NCBI GenBank assembly: GCA_002049455.2
Contig: KV918768.1
Location: forward strand, 558,001 to 622,000
DNA: 64,000 nt
Source: Porphyra umbilicalis
Taxonomy: Eukaryota; Rhodophyta; Bangiophyceae; Bangiales; Bangiaceae
Direction: 5' to 3'
The notes under the pieces were generated by a model that was not told where the DNA came from, searched no databases, and saw only the letters and a program-made list of their open reading frames with translations. Position 1 is the first letter of the stretch. Every line of letters starts with the position of its first letter. Positions 1 through 10,324 of the stretch are shown in pieces. A program made the position numbers and the translations under genes.

Positions 1-1
1 C

Positions 2-493
2 GGCGGACCGCCGCCGCGCCCGCCGTCACTGGCTGCCTCCTCGGGCAGACCGCCGCCGCCGTCGCCGCCGGCGCGCGTCGGCTCCCCGCCGGCGCACCCG
101 TCGACGGCGGCGGCCGCCGCACCGCCGTCACCGTCCCGTGCGGAGGCCCCCCCCGCGCCCGCCGCCCCCGCCGCCGCCGCGTCGAGCGCCGCCGCGAGCG
201 CGTCGGCGGCGGCGGCGTGGCGGGCGGCGGCGACGGCCGCTTCGGCGGCGGCGGGCGTCACCGCCGCCGCCGCCGCCGCCGCCACGGCGGCGGCGGCGGC
301 GAGGAGCACGAGCGCCGCCGACCGCGGCGGGCGCGGCGGCGGCGGCGGGCGCCGCCGCGCCATCCCCGCGGCCGCCCGCGGCGGGGGGCGCCGCCGACCG
401 GGGCACCGCGGGCGGCGGGGCCGCCGGCCGTCGCCGTCGGGGGGCGGCGGGGAGCCGACGCGGGGCGCGGGAGTGGCGGCGGGGACCGAGTGA
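2..493 (+). CDS. Possible C-terminal part of an Ala/Arg-rich protein, unrecognised
   Basis: One forward frame is open from the window edge to a TGA at 491-493. It has no start codon inside the window, so it would be the end of a gene that begins upstream. The translation is Pro- and Ser-rich, then Ala-rich (helix-like, near bases 150-300), then Gly/Arg-rich. No domain is recognisable. In DNA this GC-rich every frame tends to stay open, and the other strand is also open here, so composition alone does not prove coding. Low confidence. Confidence 0.22.
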   Translation, partial: GGPPPRPPSLAASSGRPPPPSPPARVGSPPAHPSTAAAAAPPSPSRAEAPPAPAAPAAAASSAAASASAAAAWRAAATAASAAAGVTAAAAAAATAAAAARSTSAADRGGRGGGGGRRRAIPAAARGGGRRRPGHRGRRGRRPSPSGGGGEPTRGAGVAAGTE

Positions 494-521
494 CGGGGGG
501 TGGGCGAGCGGTACGGAATGC

Positions 522-557
522 AGGGGAGACGGGGGAGACGGGGGAGACGGGGCAAGC
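522..557. repeat. Short 9-bp minisatellite (gggggagac units)
   Basis: Almost four head-to-tail copies of gggggagac are read directly. The array sits just 3' of the stop codon that closes the first open frame. Confidence 0.7.
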
Positions 558-901
558 GGGACGGGGGGCGCCGGGAGCCGCCCCACCCCCGGTCAGTCTC
601 GGACTCAAGGCGGGGCGGCGGCGGCGGCGCGGGCGGCGCCGGGGGGTCACGGACCAGCCGCCGGCAGCCGCAGAGGGCGCGCGGCGGGCGGCGGGCGTGG
701 GCGCCGACCACCACCCCCCGTGCCCCCCCCCCACCGCCGCGTGCGCCGCCGTGGAAGCCGCTGCGTCGGCGGCGCGCGCGACGCGCCCGGGGGGGGTCGC
801 GGCACCGCAGGCGTGCCAGCGGTGTGGTGTGGTGGGTGCACCCGCCGCCTCGCAGGGGCGAGTGACCGGGATTTCGGTTTTTGAATGGGAGACCCGCGCA
901 C

Positions 902-1283
902 TAGGGTTGCACACGACGCCCCTATTTCGGGGGCGTCAGGGGCGCGCGACAGATATGACGCCTTATTGACGCCCCATTAGGCAGCCAAAACGCCCTCACG
1001 ACGCCCCAAGTAGCACCCTCAAGATTCTCCATATCTTTCAAGTAGCACCCATATCGCGCTCTCATATCTCATTTTTGTGTCCAGACTGGGTGCCTGTCCC
1101 CAACCAAGGTGCACAGCCGCCACCTGCTGAATCATGTGGACCCCCCTGAAAACTTCCTCTTCGCGACGCCTTGTTGACGCCCTTTTGAGTTGGGGCGTTA
1201 TGGGCGCACGACGCCCAAATGACGCCCTGGTGACGCCCTTAACGACGCCCTTAACGACGCCCCGGCCGTTCTGAGCAACCCTA
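902..1283. mobile_element. hAT-type MITE, copy 1 (382 bp)
   Basis: The element begins with tagggttgc and ends with the exact inverse gcaacccta. It is flanked by a perfect 8-bp duplication, ccgcgcac, at 894-901 and 1284-1291. An 8-bp target duplication and termini starting T-A-G-G-G fit the hAT superfamily. Both subterminal regions are packed with gacgcccc-like repeats. It has no transposase ORF, so it is non-autonomous. It shares an 18-nt block (1001-1018) with the larger copy at 48671-49331. The intact duplication suggests a fairly recent insertion. Confidence 0.82.
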
Positions 1284-3640
1284 CCGCGCACCACCGCGCG
1301 GAAATATATGTTTGACTTGACAGCAATTTCTTTGGGGTGGTTTGCACTGGTATTTGGTAAATAACAGTCCACTTTTCGATGGTGTTGTCGTACAGCATCC
1401 CGGGGAATGCGTGACGCACGGGCTCCATCCAGGTGCCCTCGCTCTAGAGCAGCTGCTTCAAAGCCGCAGCGTACTGGAAGCCAATCTCGGTGGCGAGACA
1501 CGCAGAGACCCGAGCGTCCAGCCTGTTCTCTTTGGGGGGCGGGCGGCCACCCGGCGTTGTTCCAACCAGGCTTCCCGCTCCAAGGGCGCGCCCGCGGGAT
1601 ACAGTATCCTCCCCAGCGTACGTACAGGCTTGGCAACGGGTGGAGTCGCAGCCCACGCCGCCAGCCTTTCGCGCGCGCCAGGCTTTTAAAGCCATTGCGC
1701 CGCCGCCAGCCGCAAAGCCGCAGCCGACAGCCGGCGCGGCGGCCAAGGCTCTTGAGCGACAGCGCACGCAGCGTCAGCCGCGGGGCCGACCATGGGTTTG
1801 GGAGATCCAGATCCGCTGGCTGCCACGCGTTGCCCATCCGCGCGCGCGAGTATCCGGTGGAGGACCGCGCGGACGTATTTTTCAAAGAGGCGCCGTCGGG
1901 TCGGTCGTGACACCCGCGCGTCCTCTGCGCTGGACGCAGCACGGTCGTGGGGTGCAGACGGTGGTGGCGGCCAGCGCTTGGCGCGCGCACCAACGTTGTG
2001 CGAGGTTGACTCCCCCATTGCCCCGCCTCGTACGGATGACAGTGTGGGCGGGCCAGGACGCGTGCGCTGTCCGCCGCCGTGCGTCGGCCGTTGAACGCGC
2101 GCCGGCAATTGGCCCGCGACGGCGCGCGCCGTACTGCATCGCGCCCGGAACTGCGCGCAGTTCCGGTCACGCGCATGCGCGTGACGCTCGTCGAATAAAC
2201 AGTTGATCTGTGCACGAGTTCGCGGACAGCCAGCGCGAAAACTTTTAGTTCAGACCATGGTTCTTGGACGGATGCTAGCACAACCATGAAATCTGTCGAG
2301 CATATGGTCCCGGGACTATCGCCTTGCACATTGGTTCATATCCCGTGACCAACACGAACTATGAGACGTTGTCAAGCCAATCAGCAGAAGCCTTCGTCAA
2401 CTTTTACGCGATCGCCCCGAGACCGATCCGGGTGGCAGGCTTGCGCCGCAGCTGTCATCAGAAATCAGGAATACAATAAGTGCCACTGTACGTGGCACTT
2501 ACGCACAGTCACAGTGCACTGTTGTGCCCCTTCGTCGTCACGACCACTGTTCCAGGCGTCTTCTTCACGAGGATCGCCGCCGGTGGCTGAGCTGACTTCG
2601 TCTTCGACGGCCACCAGATTGCAGGATGTCGTCGACTACCGTGCTCGCCGCTGCCCGCGGCAGACGACTCCGAGCATGCTGAAACACCGTCAACGATAGA
2701 GTCACGGCGTCCTCGTCCTATTTTTGCTCGGGAACGCGGGCTCGCACCCATCAGCCGGCGCGTCTTCACCAGAGATCGAGGTGCGAGCAGAGATGCCAGC
2801 GCTCGCCGAAGTGGATCCAACGGCAGAAGCCGCAAAGCGGGCGGCTGACCGTCAGCGAGATTGTATTTGATGAATGAATAAGACTAAGTCTGTGCAAGTC
2901 TTGCATATCGCACTTGAATTGATTGTCTCTGTTCTGTTAGAGGCAGGCACTATTCCTGTTTTCACGTTCCAGACCTCGAGACAGCGGCCGTGGACCTGGA
3001 TGGACCATTGTACTGTAGATCCGTTGTCCAGGAAATGGTCCTCGAACGGAGCTTGGACGGATGATGCTGCCGACTAGAGTTCTCACCACTATTTCGACGC
3101 TGCCGGGCTCGCGCCAGACCCGCAACACTGCGCCCCTCGAGTGCAACGGGGATGAGTGTCATCCCCAGCGCGTTTGTCTCCTTGACCCGTCCACTACGAT
3201 GGCCACGCGTGGTGGCTGACGGGCGCCGCTTGGGTCAGCGCCACAACGTCCTGCGAGACGAGTAGTGACGAGGCGCGGCGGGGCTCGCTCCCACAGCGGG
3301 GCCCCGCGCGTCGTCTCCCCCGCCCGAGGTCCAGCGCCACAGCCATTGACGGCCGTCTGGGCTTCGGGCGCGCGCCACCGCGCCGCTCCCCGTGGCCATT
3401 GTCCTTTTCGAGCGGGAGCGCTAGTGCCTGACGATGATGGTCGACGCCCGGCCCGCTGGGCGGCAGCGCCAACGAATGTGTGGCAACCAGCAGTGACAAG
3501 GTCCCCGTTGGTCGAGGCGGCGGCGCGCGCGAGGCGGGCGCCTATCTCGAGGGGAGCTGCTGGTCCCGCCGCACCACCAGCTGAGCGGTGCTGTGAGGGG
3601 CGGCGCTCGCCAGGGGGCATCGCCTCGAAGGAGGGGTGGG
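1284..3640. other. Spacer without a supported gene
   Basis: Several frames stay open in the GC-rich part (about 1440-2210), but none shows a domain, a credible start or a coherent protein. The part from about 2210 to 3180 is less GC-rich. It contains a perfect 10-bp-arm hairpin (2477-2486 with 2492-2501) and a 12-bp palindrome at 2511-2522. Nothing recognisable was found. Confidence 0.6.
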
Positions 3641-3651
3641 CTCTGGCACTC

Positions 3652-3658
3652 TATAAAG
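3652..3658 (+). promoter_or_regulatory. TATA box of the amine oxidase gene
   Basis: The sequence tataaag lies about 190 bp before the ATG at 3847, on the same strand, in otherwise very GC-rich DNA. Position and sequence fit a core promoter with a leader of about 150 nt. Confidence 0.55.
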
Positions 3659-3846
3659 GGCTGCACCGCGCCGCCGCTCCAGGCAGGTGGGACGGCAGCA
3701 TCGAGCGTCGCCGTCGGCGGTCGGCACAACCTTTGGAGCCTGCCCACCCGCCTCCCCACGCGCGGACGCCACCACCCGCCCGCCCTTGCCCCCCCCCCGC
3801 ACCCGCCTCGGCGATTGACGGGCGGGCCCACCCTCGCGCCGGCGCC

Positions 3847-5996
3847 ATGGCCATCCCCCGCCGCCGCGCGCTGCTCGTCGCCGCTGTCGCCGCCGCCGTG
3901 GCGGCGGTGGCGGGGGCGCCCCGCGGCGCCGCCGCGGTGCAGCGGGTGACCACCTCCTCCCCGCCCGCGCACTGCAAGGTCGTCGTCGTCGGCGGCGGCA
4001 TTGGCGGCGCCTACGCCGCGTGGCGGATGGTCGTCGACTCGGGCAAAGTGGATGGGAAGGATGTGTGCCTCTTTGAAGCGGCCGACCGCTTTGGCGGCCG
4101 CATCCGCACGGTCAGCGACGTGCCGGGCTTTGAGGGCTACACGGTGGTACGTTTTGGCCGACGGGGTACAGGGTGGGGGGGGGGTGGGTTGGACCGCTCC
4201 GTCTTGCTGCTCCCGGTGTTGGGCCAGCGTGACGCTCGCCATGATCAGCGACTGACGCATCTGCACCCGTTCCGTGGGTCCTGTGCTGGCCCATCGATTC
4301 GCTCCCACCGCCCGACGTGGTGCCCCTGCCCGCCGGGTGCCTGCTCGACCCCCGACAGGATCTCGGTGCCTACCGCTACCACCGTGAAGACCACCAGATG
4401 ATGCGCTCGCTCGTCGAAGACGCGCTGAAAATCCCCACCCACTGCTACATGGACCCGCTCAACCGGGACAATGGGGAGTGCTTTGACGAAAAGCGAGTGC
4501 TCGTCACCGCCCGCGGCAGCCGCTGGACGTCGACCAACCGCACGTTCAACACGGTCGACGAGCAGCTGACCGACTGGTCCGCCGACATCCCGTACGCCAT
4601 CCCCCCCCAGTACCGGTGGGGCGCGGGGCAGCCCCTCGAGGCGCGCCGCATGCCGCTCGACTTTCTCCTCGGTCCCAAGTCGGGCGTGCCGCCCGTGGCC
4701 GCCCGGTGGGCAGAGCTCCAAGCCGCCAACTACCCCGACGCCATGCGCATCGTGGATGAAATCCTCGCCGACGTCAAGGCCGACACCTTTCGGGGCACCC
4801 CGTGGGACCAGCTGAGCCTCTTCACCCTCGCCACAGCGTTTGGCAACTACACGCAAGAGGAGCTGGCCTACTACCTGGACACGGACCAGGCGATTGGGGA
4901 CAACATCTTTTACGGGCCCAACCCCGTGATGTCGTTGCTGCAAGACCTCCTCCGCGCGGCGGCGCTCAAGAAGCAGCCGCTCGACGGCTTCCGCGCCATG
5001 GTCGTCCCCGTCAAGGACGACGCGGCCAAAACGCGGGCGGGCATGGTCACCATCATCCACGCGATGCTCGACGCGGCCGCCGCGTCGGGCGTGCGCATCT
5101 ACACCGGCTTCAAGGCCGACCGCGTCAGCCGCGTGGCGGGGTGCGGCACGCGCATGCGCGTCGAGTTTAAGAATGGCATGGCCGTCACCACCGACCGCCT
5201 CTTCCTCAACATGGGCAAACCCGACATTGTTGCCCTCGGCCGCACGTCGCTACCGCTGTCGGAAGCGACGCCGACGTTTACGCGGCTGTTGGAGGCGACG
5301 CAGCCCTACTGCCTGACCAAAATGTACTGCTTTTGGCACGACGCGTGGTGGCTCAACACCCTCAAGGTGACCGTCGGGCGGACGCGCACCAACCTCGACT
5401 TGGCGTCGGCGCGGTGGCACGACGGCGCCATGCGGTGTGACGATCGGGCGGCGCTCCGCAACTGCAGCGGCTCCATGCTCGTCTCGTACGCGCTCTCCGA
5501 CGACACGTACGGCTCCTCGTCGGGGCTGTACAATAGCCACCACGACCCGACGCCCTACACGCCGCTCTCCGAGACGGACCAAGGCCGCACGCTCGTCGCC
5601 GGGCGCCTGACGCCCCGCGAGCAACTCCTCTTTAACGACGTGCATCGGCAGCTCAAGGAGTTGTACGACCCGGCGCTCGCCGCTGCGGGCGTGCGGGCGG
5701 GCGTGCCCGCCCCCGACGCCTGCGTCTACGCCGCGTGGACGCACGTTGGCGTGCACATTCGGCTGCCGTACGAGATCGTTGGCGACGTGTCCCCACACAC
5801 GGCGTTTGCGGCGCCCGTTGCGGGCCTCGGCTTGCACCTGACCAACGAGGCGTTTGGGGTCAACACGGGGTGGGCGGAATCGTCCGTCACGTCGGCGGAG
5901 ATTGCGTTGCACCACGGGGTCGGCCTCGAGCGGCCGGCGTGGATGGACCGGGCGTTCCACAAGAGCATGATCGTCCTCAAGAATGAGGGGATGTGA
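3847..5996 (+). CDS. Secreted FAD-dependent amine oxidase (L-amino-acid oxidase / monoamine oxidase family)
   Basis: Two exons, 3847-4146 and 4359-5996, are joined by a phase-0 intron (GTACGT donor, CGACAG acceptor) and give about 645 residues. Residues 1-30 form an Arg-Arg-Arg then Ala/Val-rich signal peptide. A Rossmann motif VVVVGGGIGGA (45-55) and DRFGGRIR (about residue 80) bind FAD. After the splice, DLGAYRYH continues the conserved region of this family. Near the C terminus GWAESSVTSAEIALHHG matches the second FAD-contacting segment. The family oxidises amino acids or amines, giving H2O2 and ammonia; the substrate cannot be told. The signal peptide implies secretion or a vacuolar place. 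A TATA box precedes it. Confidence 0.85.
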
Positions 5997-6449
5997 GCGC
6001 TGCGTGGGGGGGGGGGGGGGGGGCGGGGGGGGGGGCGGGCGGCGGGCGGGCTGCCACAAACTGCTGGCAGCCGCAGTGGCTGCGCGCGGAGTGGGGGGTC
6101 GGTCGCACCGTCCCGTTTGTTTGGTGACCGTCGCGCCCGCGTTTGGCGCTCGCGTCGGTCAAGAAAAGCCGTTGCGGCGGGGAGCGCGTCGCCGCCGCCG
6201 CCCGCCGCGGCACACACCCACCGCGCCCCCCTGGGCCCACGGCGCCGCCGCCACTGGCATGCGGCACGGCCCCACCCCCCCACCGCGCCGCGCCACACCC
6301 GCACACGCGCCGCCCCGCCGCCCGAGGCCGCCCGCGTGTGCACGCGCCACCGACGCGGCCGCCGCCGCCGCCGCGGTGGGCGTCTGCCCCCGTCGTGGGT
6401 GGCGCCCCCCCCCCCCCCGCCGCCCGTGCCGGGACGGGCAGAACCCCCC

Positions 6450-7593
6450 CCCACCCCCCCCCCCCCCCCCTCAACGCCCCCCCCCCCCCCGGCGGCGACG
6501 CGTCGGCGAGCGTCACGGCGAGGCGCCGCGACAGCGCGCGCGCCGATTCCGCCGCCGCCGCCACGGCGCGCCGCGCTTGGGCGGGCGTTGCGCGCCGCCG
6601 CGGCGGCGCCGCCGTCGCGGCGCCGCCGGCGGGCGCCGACGCGGGGGCCTGCCCCCCGTCGGCGGGGAGGCCGCCGCCGCCGGCGTGCCGCCGCGGGGGC
6701 GGCGTCGCCGCGTCGGCCGCGCGGCGCCGACCGGCGGGCGCCGACGCGGGCGCCGCGCCGCGGCCGCGCCGCGGCGGGGGCGGGGGGGGGTGCCCCCGCC
6801 GCCCGCCCCGCGCGGCGGGGTGCCGCCGGCGGCCGCCGACGGCGGCCAGCCGCCGCCGGCGGCGGTGGCAGACAGGGCGCCGCCGCCGCCACTGGTCACC
6901 GTCGAGGCGCGGCCGCCGGGGGGGGCGCTCCCCCCCCCCCCGCCGTCGCCGGCGGCGGCCGCCACACGCCGACCGGGACCACGGCCGCGCCCCCCCCCCC
7001 CCCCCCCCCCGCACCCCCCCCCGCCGGCACGCCGCGCGGCCGCCAACGCGTCGGCCGCCGCCGCGTCGAGGCGCACGGCGGCGGCGAGGGCGCGGCCGCC
7101 CGCCGCGGCCGCAGCGGCGGCGGCGCCGTCGGCGGCGGCCGCCGCCACGACCGCCGCGAGGCGGTCGGCGGCCGCCCCGGGGGCCCCCGTCGGCCGCCGC
7201 CGCCGCCGCTGCCGCTGCCGCGCGACCGGTCGCGGTTGCGGGCGCTGCCGCGACGGGGGGGGGGGCGGCGGCGGCGCGTCGACGCGGCTGACGGGGGGGT
7301 GCGTCCGCCACTGCTGTCATGGTCGGTGTGGGTGCTGCCGCTGCCGCTGCTGTCGCTGCTGCCGCTGCCGCTGCCGTCGGTCGACGCGGCGGCGGCGGCG
7401 GCGGCGGCGGCTGCAGCGTCGGCGGCGGCGCGGAGGGCGGCCAGCCGCCGTGTGGCGACGGCGGTGGCAGTGAGGAGGGCCGAGAGGGGGACGCTGTCCG
7501 TCGTGGCGGTGTCGGGGGTGGGCGCCGACGGTGTGCCGTTTGGGGGGGGGGGAGGGGGAGGGGGTGTGTGGGGGGGGGGGGGGGCGCCGCCAT
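6450..7593 (-). CDS. Doubtful Ala-rich protein gene broken at G/C runs
   Basis: Reading leftwards from an ATG at 7593, three helix-like Ala-rich segments appear in turn in three frames. One contains TRRLAALRAAADAAAA, one AADRLAAVVAAAAADG, and one ESARALSRRLAVTLADAS. The frame changes lie at or near homopolymer runs (about 7560-7585, 7255-7265 and 6990-7010). This is how the better-supported genes of the window behave. Between the segments the composition is Ser/Gly- or Pro-rich. No domain is recognised, and the 3' end is not fixed. The opposite strand is also open across this region, so the call may be wrong. Confidence 0.28.
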
Positions 7594-7923
7594 GCGCCCG
7601 CGGCAGTCGGTTGCCGGCCGGGCCGGCGCGCCGGCCGGCGGGGGCGGCCGGTGGCAGTGCAAAGCGGGCGGCGCTGAGGGGGGCAAAAGAAAAAAAACGG
7701 AGGGAATGGAAGAGAGAGAGGCAGAGGTAAGGAGGGGAGGAGCCGGATGGGCAGGAGGGGGACGGGGGGGGAGGGTCGGTCGGAGCACCACTTTGGGAAC
7801 GGGCGGGGGCGTGTGGCGTGGGCGGCGCTGTTGGCCGCGGCGACGCGTGCGCGTGCGCCGCGGCGCGCACCGACGGCGCGGTTTTCGCCTCTGACCCCCT
7901 CCCCTCCCCGGTTGGATCCAAGC

Positions 7924-8094
7924 AGAGCATCTCCACGAATGGAGCCAACCGTCCAACCCAACGGCCACGTGTGCACAACGTGTGGCGCTGTCACTGGCTC
8001 TCCAAACGCAGAGCCAAAACTACGCAGATCACGTCTCAAACTGTGGCTCGCCTCGACGTCTCTGGCGGTGGGCCTCTTTTGTGGCACGCCAGTA
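7924..8094 (+). repeat. Left arm of the 171-bp inverted repeat
   Basis: It matches the reverse complement of 10154-10324 almost end to end, starting at agagcatct and stopping at cacgccagta. Beyond these points the two sides diverge. Confidence 0.8.
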
Positions 8095-9408
8095 TTCCAG
8101 GCACGTACGTGCAATACCCTGGCCTTCAGGGCGGTGGCGCGCTCGGCGACGCATAGATACCGGGTACGCCGGCCGGCTCCATGGCCGCGAGTACGCACGG
8201 GGGCACGTACAGCCACGTTGCCGTGGCGGGGGGGGCGTGGGGCGGGAAAAGGGGTGCCGCCGCCGCCGCCGCAGCGGCAGCGGCCCGCCGGCGTGGTGCA
8301 GCGCCTACGGGCGGGGCCGTCACACCGCCGCGCAGCGCACCTGCGCGCGGCCGACACGGCGCACGGGCGAGCGGATGGGATCGACCACCGCGCGACCGGG
8401 CGCCTCTAACCGCACCGGTAGATGGCGTCAGCAACATCTGACGCGCCGCCGCCACAGAAGCCGGCGCGCAGGCACGATCACCCGCGGGTCATCGTGGGCG
8501 CTTCGAGCCCCGGAAGTCGGTCGCCGTGCACAATTCCGGGCGGTGGGGGGGGGCAGGGGGGCAGGCGCCCTGCGCAACGGGCCGAAAACCGTCGTCAAGA
8601 GCACGTCTGCTTTTGGGTGTTCTGGGACGAACAGATAATCTGCAAACCGCCCTGGGGCTCTGTCAGGGCTGCTTCTTGCCAGAAAGGGCGCCAAAACCAT
8701 CTGTTCGCCGGGATAGATGCATCTCCACTCGTGAAGAGAGAGACACAGCATAAGACGTATACACTTCACCCTTCCAGGAAGAGAGAGAGACGGAGAAGCA
8801 TATATGGCCCTGCTAGCAGGCGCAATGTGTGGAGTGAGGAACGATTCCTGTTCTCGCAAACACAAATATGCAAGGACCTCGCATGGGATGGCCTCTGAGA
8901 GCCTGTCAAGGGGGGTCGATCTATTTTTTGCGCAGGAATTCTGTTTCTTGATACAGGAACACGGGCCTCCAAGAGGCTCAAAACAGGCAAAAACAGACGT
9001 GCTTTTGACGACGGTTCTGGGCTCGCTGCGCTGTGACCCCTGTGGCAGGACAGTCCTTCTGAGCCACGTAACTCTATTCGCTTTTAGCGTCATCGCGACC
9101 CTTCCAACGCTGACACGCCCTCAGATCCCTGGTCAGAGCATGAGGACACGAATGCAGACAGTGACCTCTGAAACGGAGAGCAAGTCCCACGTTCTAAGTA
9201 TATAAGTGCATCACTACACATTGAGAGCACCCTGTCCCAAAGGCGAGGGAATTCCCACAGATGCACTACAGAGAATCTCCATGACTGCCAGACCGTCTCG
9301 CAATTGTCTGCAAGTCACGGGTCACGCTTTCCTGTGGCTTTCGTGGTTCGAACAGGGAACCAGGGGTTGGCCAAACGACTCGAGGCGTCTCCAAACAGGC
9401 CTGTTTGA

Positions 9409-9501
9409 GCGTCTCCACCAATGGCTTCAACCGTCCAAACAGCCAAACGTGGCACCGTTTGGCCGTTTGGACGGTTGGAGCACTGGTGGCTGGGATTCGC
9501 T
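9409..9501. repeat. Long hairpin with a 21-bp near-perfect core stem
   Basis: The core arms 9429-9449 and 9456-9476 pair over 21 bp with one mismatch, around a 6-nt loop (tggcac). Pairing continues imperfectly outwards to about 9409 and 9501. Each arm resembles the start of the 171-bp inverted repeat, so the hairpin looks like two of these termini joined head to head. It could act as an RNA stem-loop if transcribed; that is inference. Confidence 0.75.
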
Positions 9502-9597
9502 CCCAAACTAGGGTGTGACGGGGCTGTGACGGCCCATAAATAGACCAGGTCACCTTTTCTATTCCTTTAATGCATCTCGGGAGCTCATCCTGGAGGA

Positions 9598-9906
9598 ATG
9601 GAATGTAATGTTGCCCGCACAGATTGCCCGCCGGTCTGCCTGAAGGCGGATTGCCTGCCCAAAAGGGCCAACACTGAGCTCAGACGCCAGCCTGATGACG
9701 TTCAGCCTGTTGCTGACAACGAACAGTTCGACGTGTCTTCTCTAGTAGCCATGATGGCCAACACAACGCTGCAGCGCGAGTTCGAGAGCGTAAGCGGTCA
9801 AGACCATGCGCAGGTGAGGCGTCGTTGGGTGTTGGCTGAGACTGATGTTAAGGCCGTTGATGAGACGGTTGACGTGGTTTTGGCTGGGGCGGACGATGAA
9901 GAGTGA
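9598..9906 (+). CDS. Small acidic-tailed ORF inside the inverted-repeat region (102 aa), unrecognised
   Basis: An ATG at 9598 opens 102 codons ending in an acidic tail (AGADDEE). An ataaata box at 9536-9542 lies about 55 bp before the ATG. The N-terminal third has five Cys residues. The rest is charged, with a stretch RRRWVLAETDVKAVDETVDV. No family is recognised. The surrounding DNA is not as GC-rich as the host genes, so an ORF this long means more here than in the GC-rich parts. It may belong to the repeat-bounded region or be chance. Confidence 0.3.
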   Translation: MECNVARTDCPPVCLKADCLPKRANTELRRQPDDVQPVADNEQFDVSSLVAMMANTTLQREFESVSGQDHAQVRRRWVLAETDVKAVDETVDVVLAGADDEE

Positions 9907-10153
9907 TGAGGCATGGTGGGTTGGGACGAGGCACACTCTTTCGTGATCAGGTTCGAAGCCTAGAAAATTTGGATTTCATCTCGTCCGAGTTCCGCGTAAA
10001 TGCTGTCTTTCGTGCTTCTCTGTCTTCCCAGTAGTATTGAAAGCACCTCACGGCAGTCGATCGCACTTCGAGCGAGAGGAACCTCAGTACTGTCAGCAAC
10101 TATAAACAAATGGCGATGGATATAACCGAATAATGACTGTACGTCTGTGGGAC

Positions 10154-10324
10154 TACTGGCGTGCCACAAAAGAGGTCCACCGCCAGAGACGTCGAGGCGA
10201 GCCAAAGTTTGAGACGTGATCTGCTTAGTTTTGGCTCTGCGTTTGGAGAGCCAGTGACAGCGCCACACGTTGTGCAGACGTGGCCGTTGGGTTGGACGGT
10301 TGGCTCCAGTGGTGTAGATGCTCT
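10154..10324 (-). repeat. Right arm of the 171-bp inverted repeat
   Basis: This is the inverse copy of 7924-8094. It is the same length with a few substitutions. Confidence 0.8.

Larger units (their letters stand above)
7924..10324. mobile_element. Region bounded by 171-bp inverted repeats, possible unclassified DNA element
   Basis: Bases 7924-8094 recur in inverse orientation at 10154-10324, with only a handful of mismatches over 171 bp. The first roughly 40 bp of the arm are also seen, in both orientations, in a hairpin at 9409-9501. Two adjoining foldback elements are therefore an alternative to one 2.4-kb element. A second inverted pair lies inside (8587-8615 with 8988-9016, 27 of 29 bases matching). 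No target duplication was found at the ends and no transposase is recognisable. The inside holds one 102-codon ORF. Confidence 0.5.

Noticed and set aside
522-557. Short spaced repeats as a CRISPR array
   Set aside because: The units are contiguous with no spacers, and the host is eukaryotic. It is a plain minisatellite.
1490-2206. Forward ORF of 238 codons
   Set aside because: It has no domain, an arbitrary start and all-frame openness in a GC-rich spacer.
5977-7968. A 663-codon reverse frame and overlapping long Arg/Pro-rich forward frames
   Set aside because: They exist because the DNA is nearly free of A and T. The frames mirror each other, have no domains and overlap the end of the amine oxidase. 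Only the Ala-rich helix-like parts were kept, as a doubtful gene.
7938-8094. Cys-bearing peptide (CTTCGAV) encoded in both inverted arms
   Set aside because: The reading frame is open only by virtue of the repeat itself and continues into unrelated sequence on each side, so it is more likely non-coding.
9346-9354. ggttcgaac as a possible tRNA T-loop
   Set aside because: There is no acceptor stem, anticodon arm or terminator around it. No tRNA or rRNA gene was recognised in the window.
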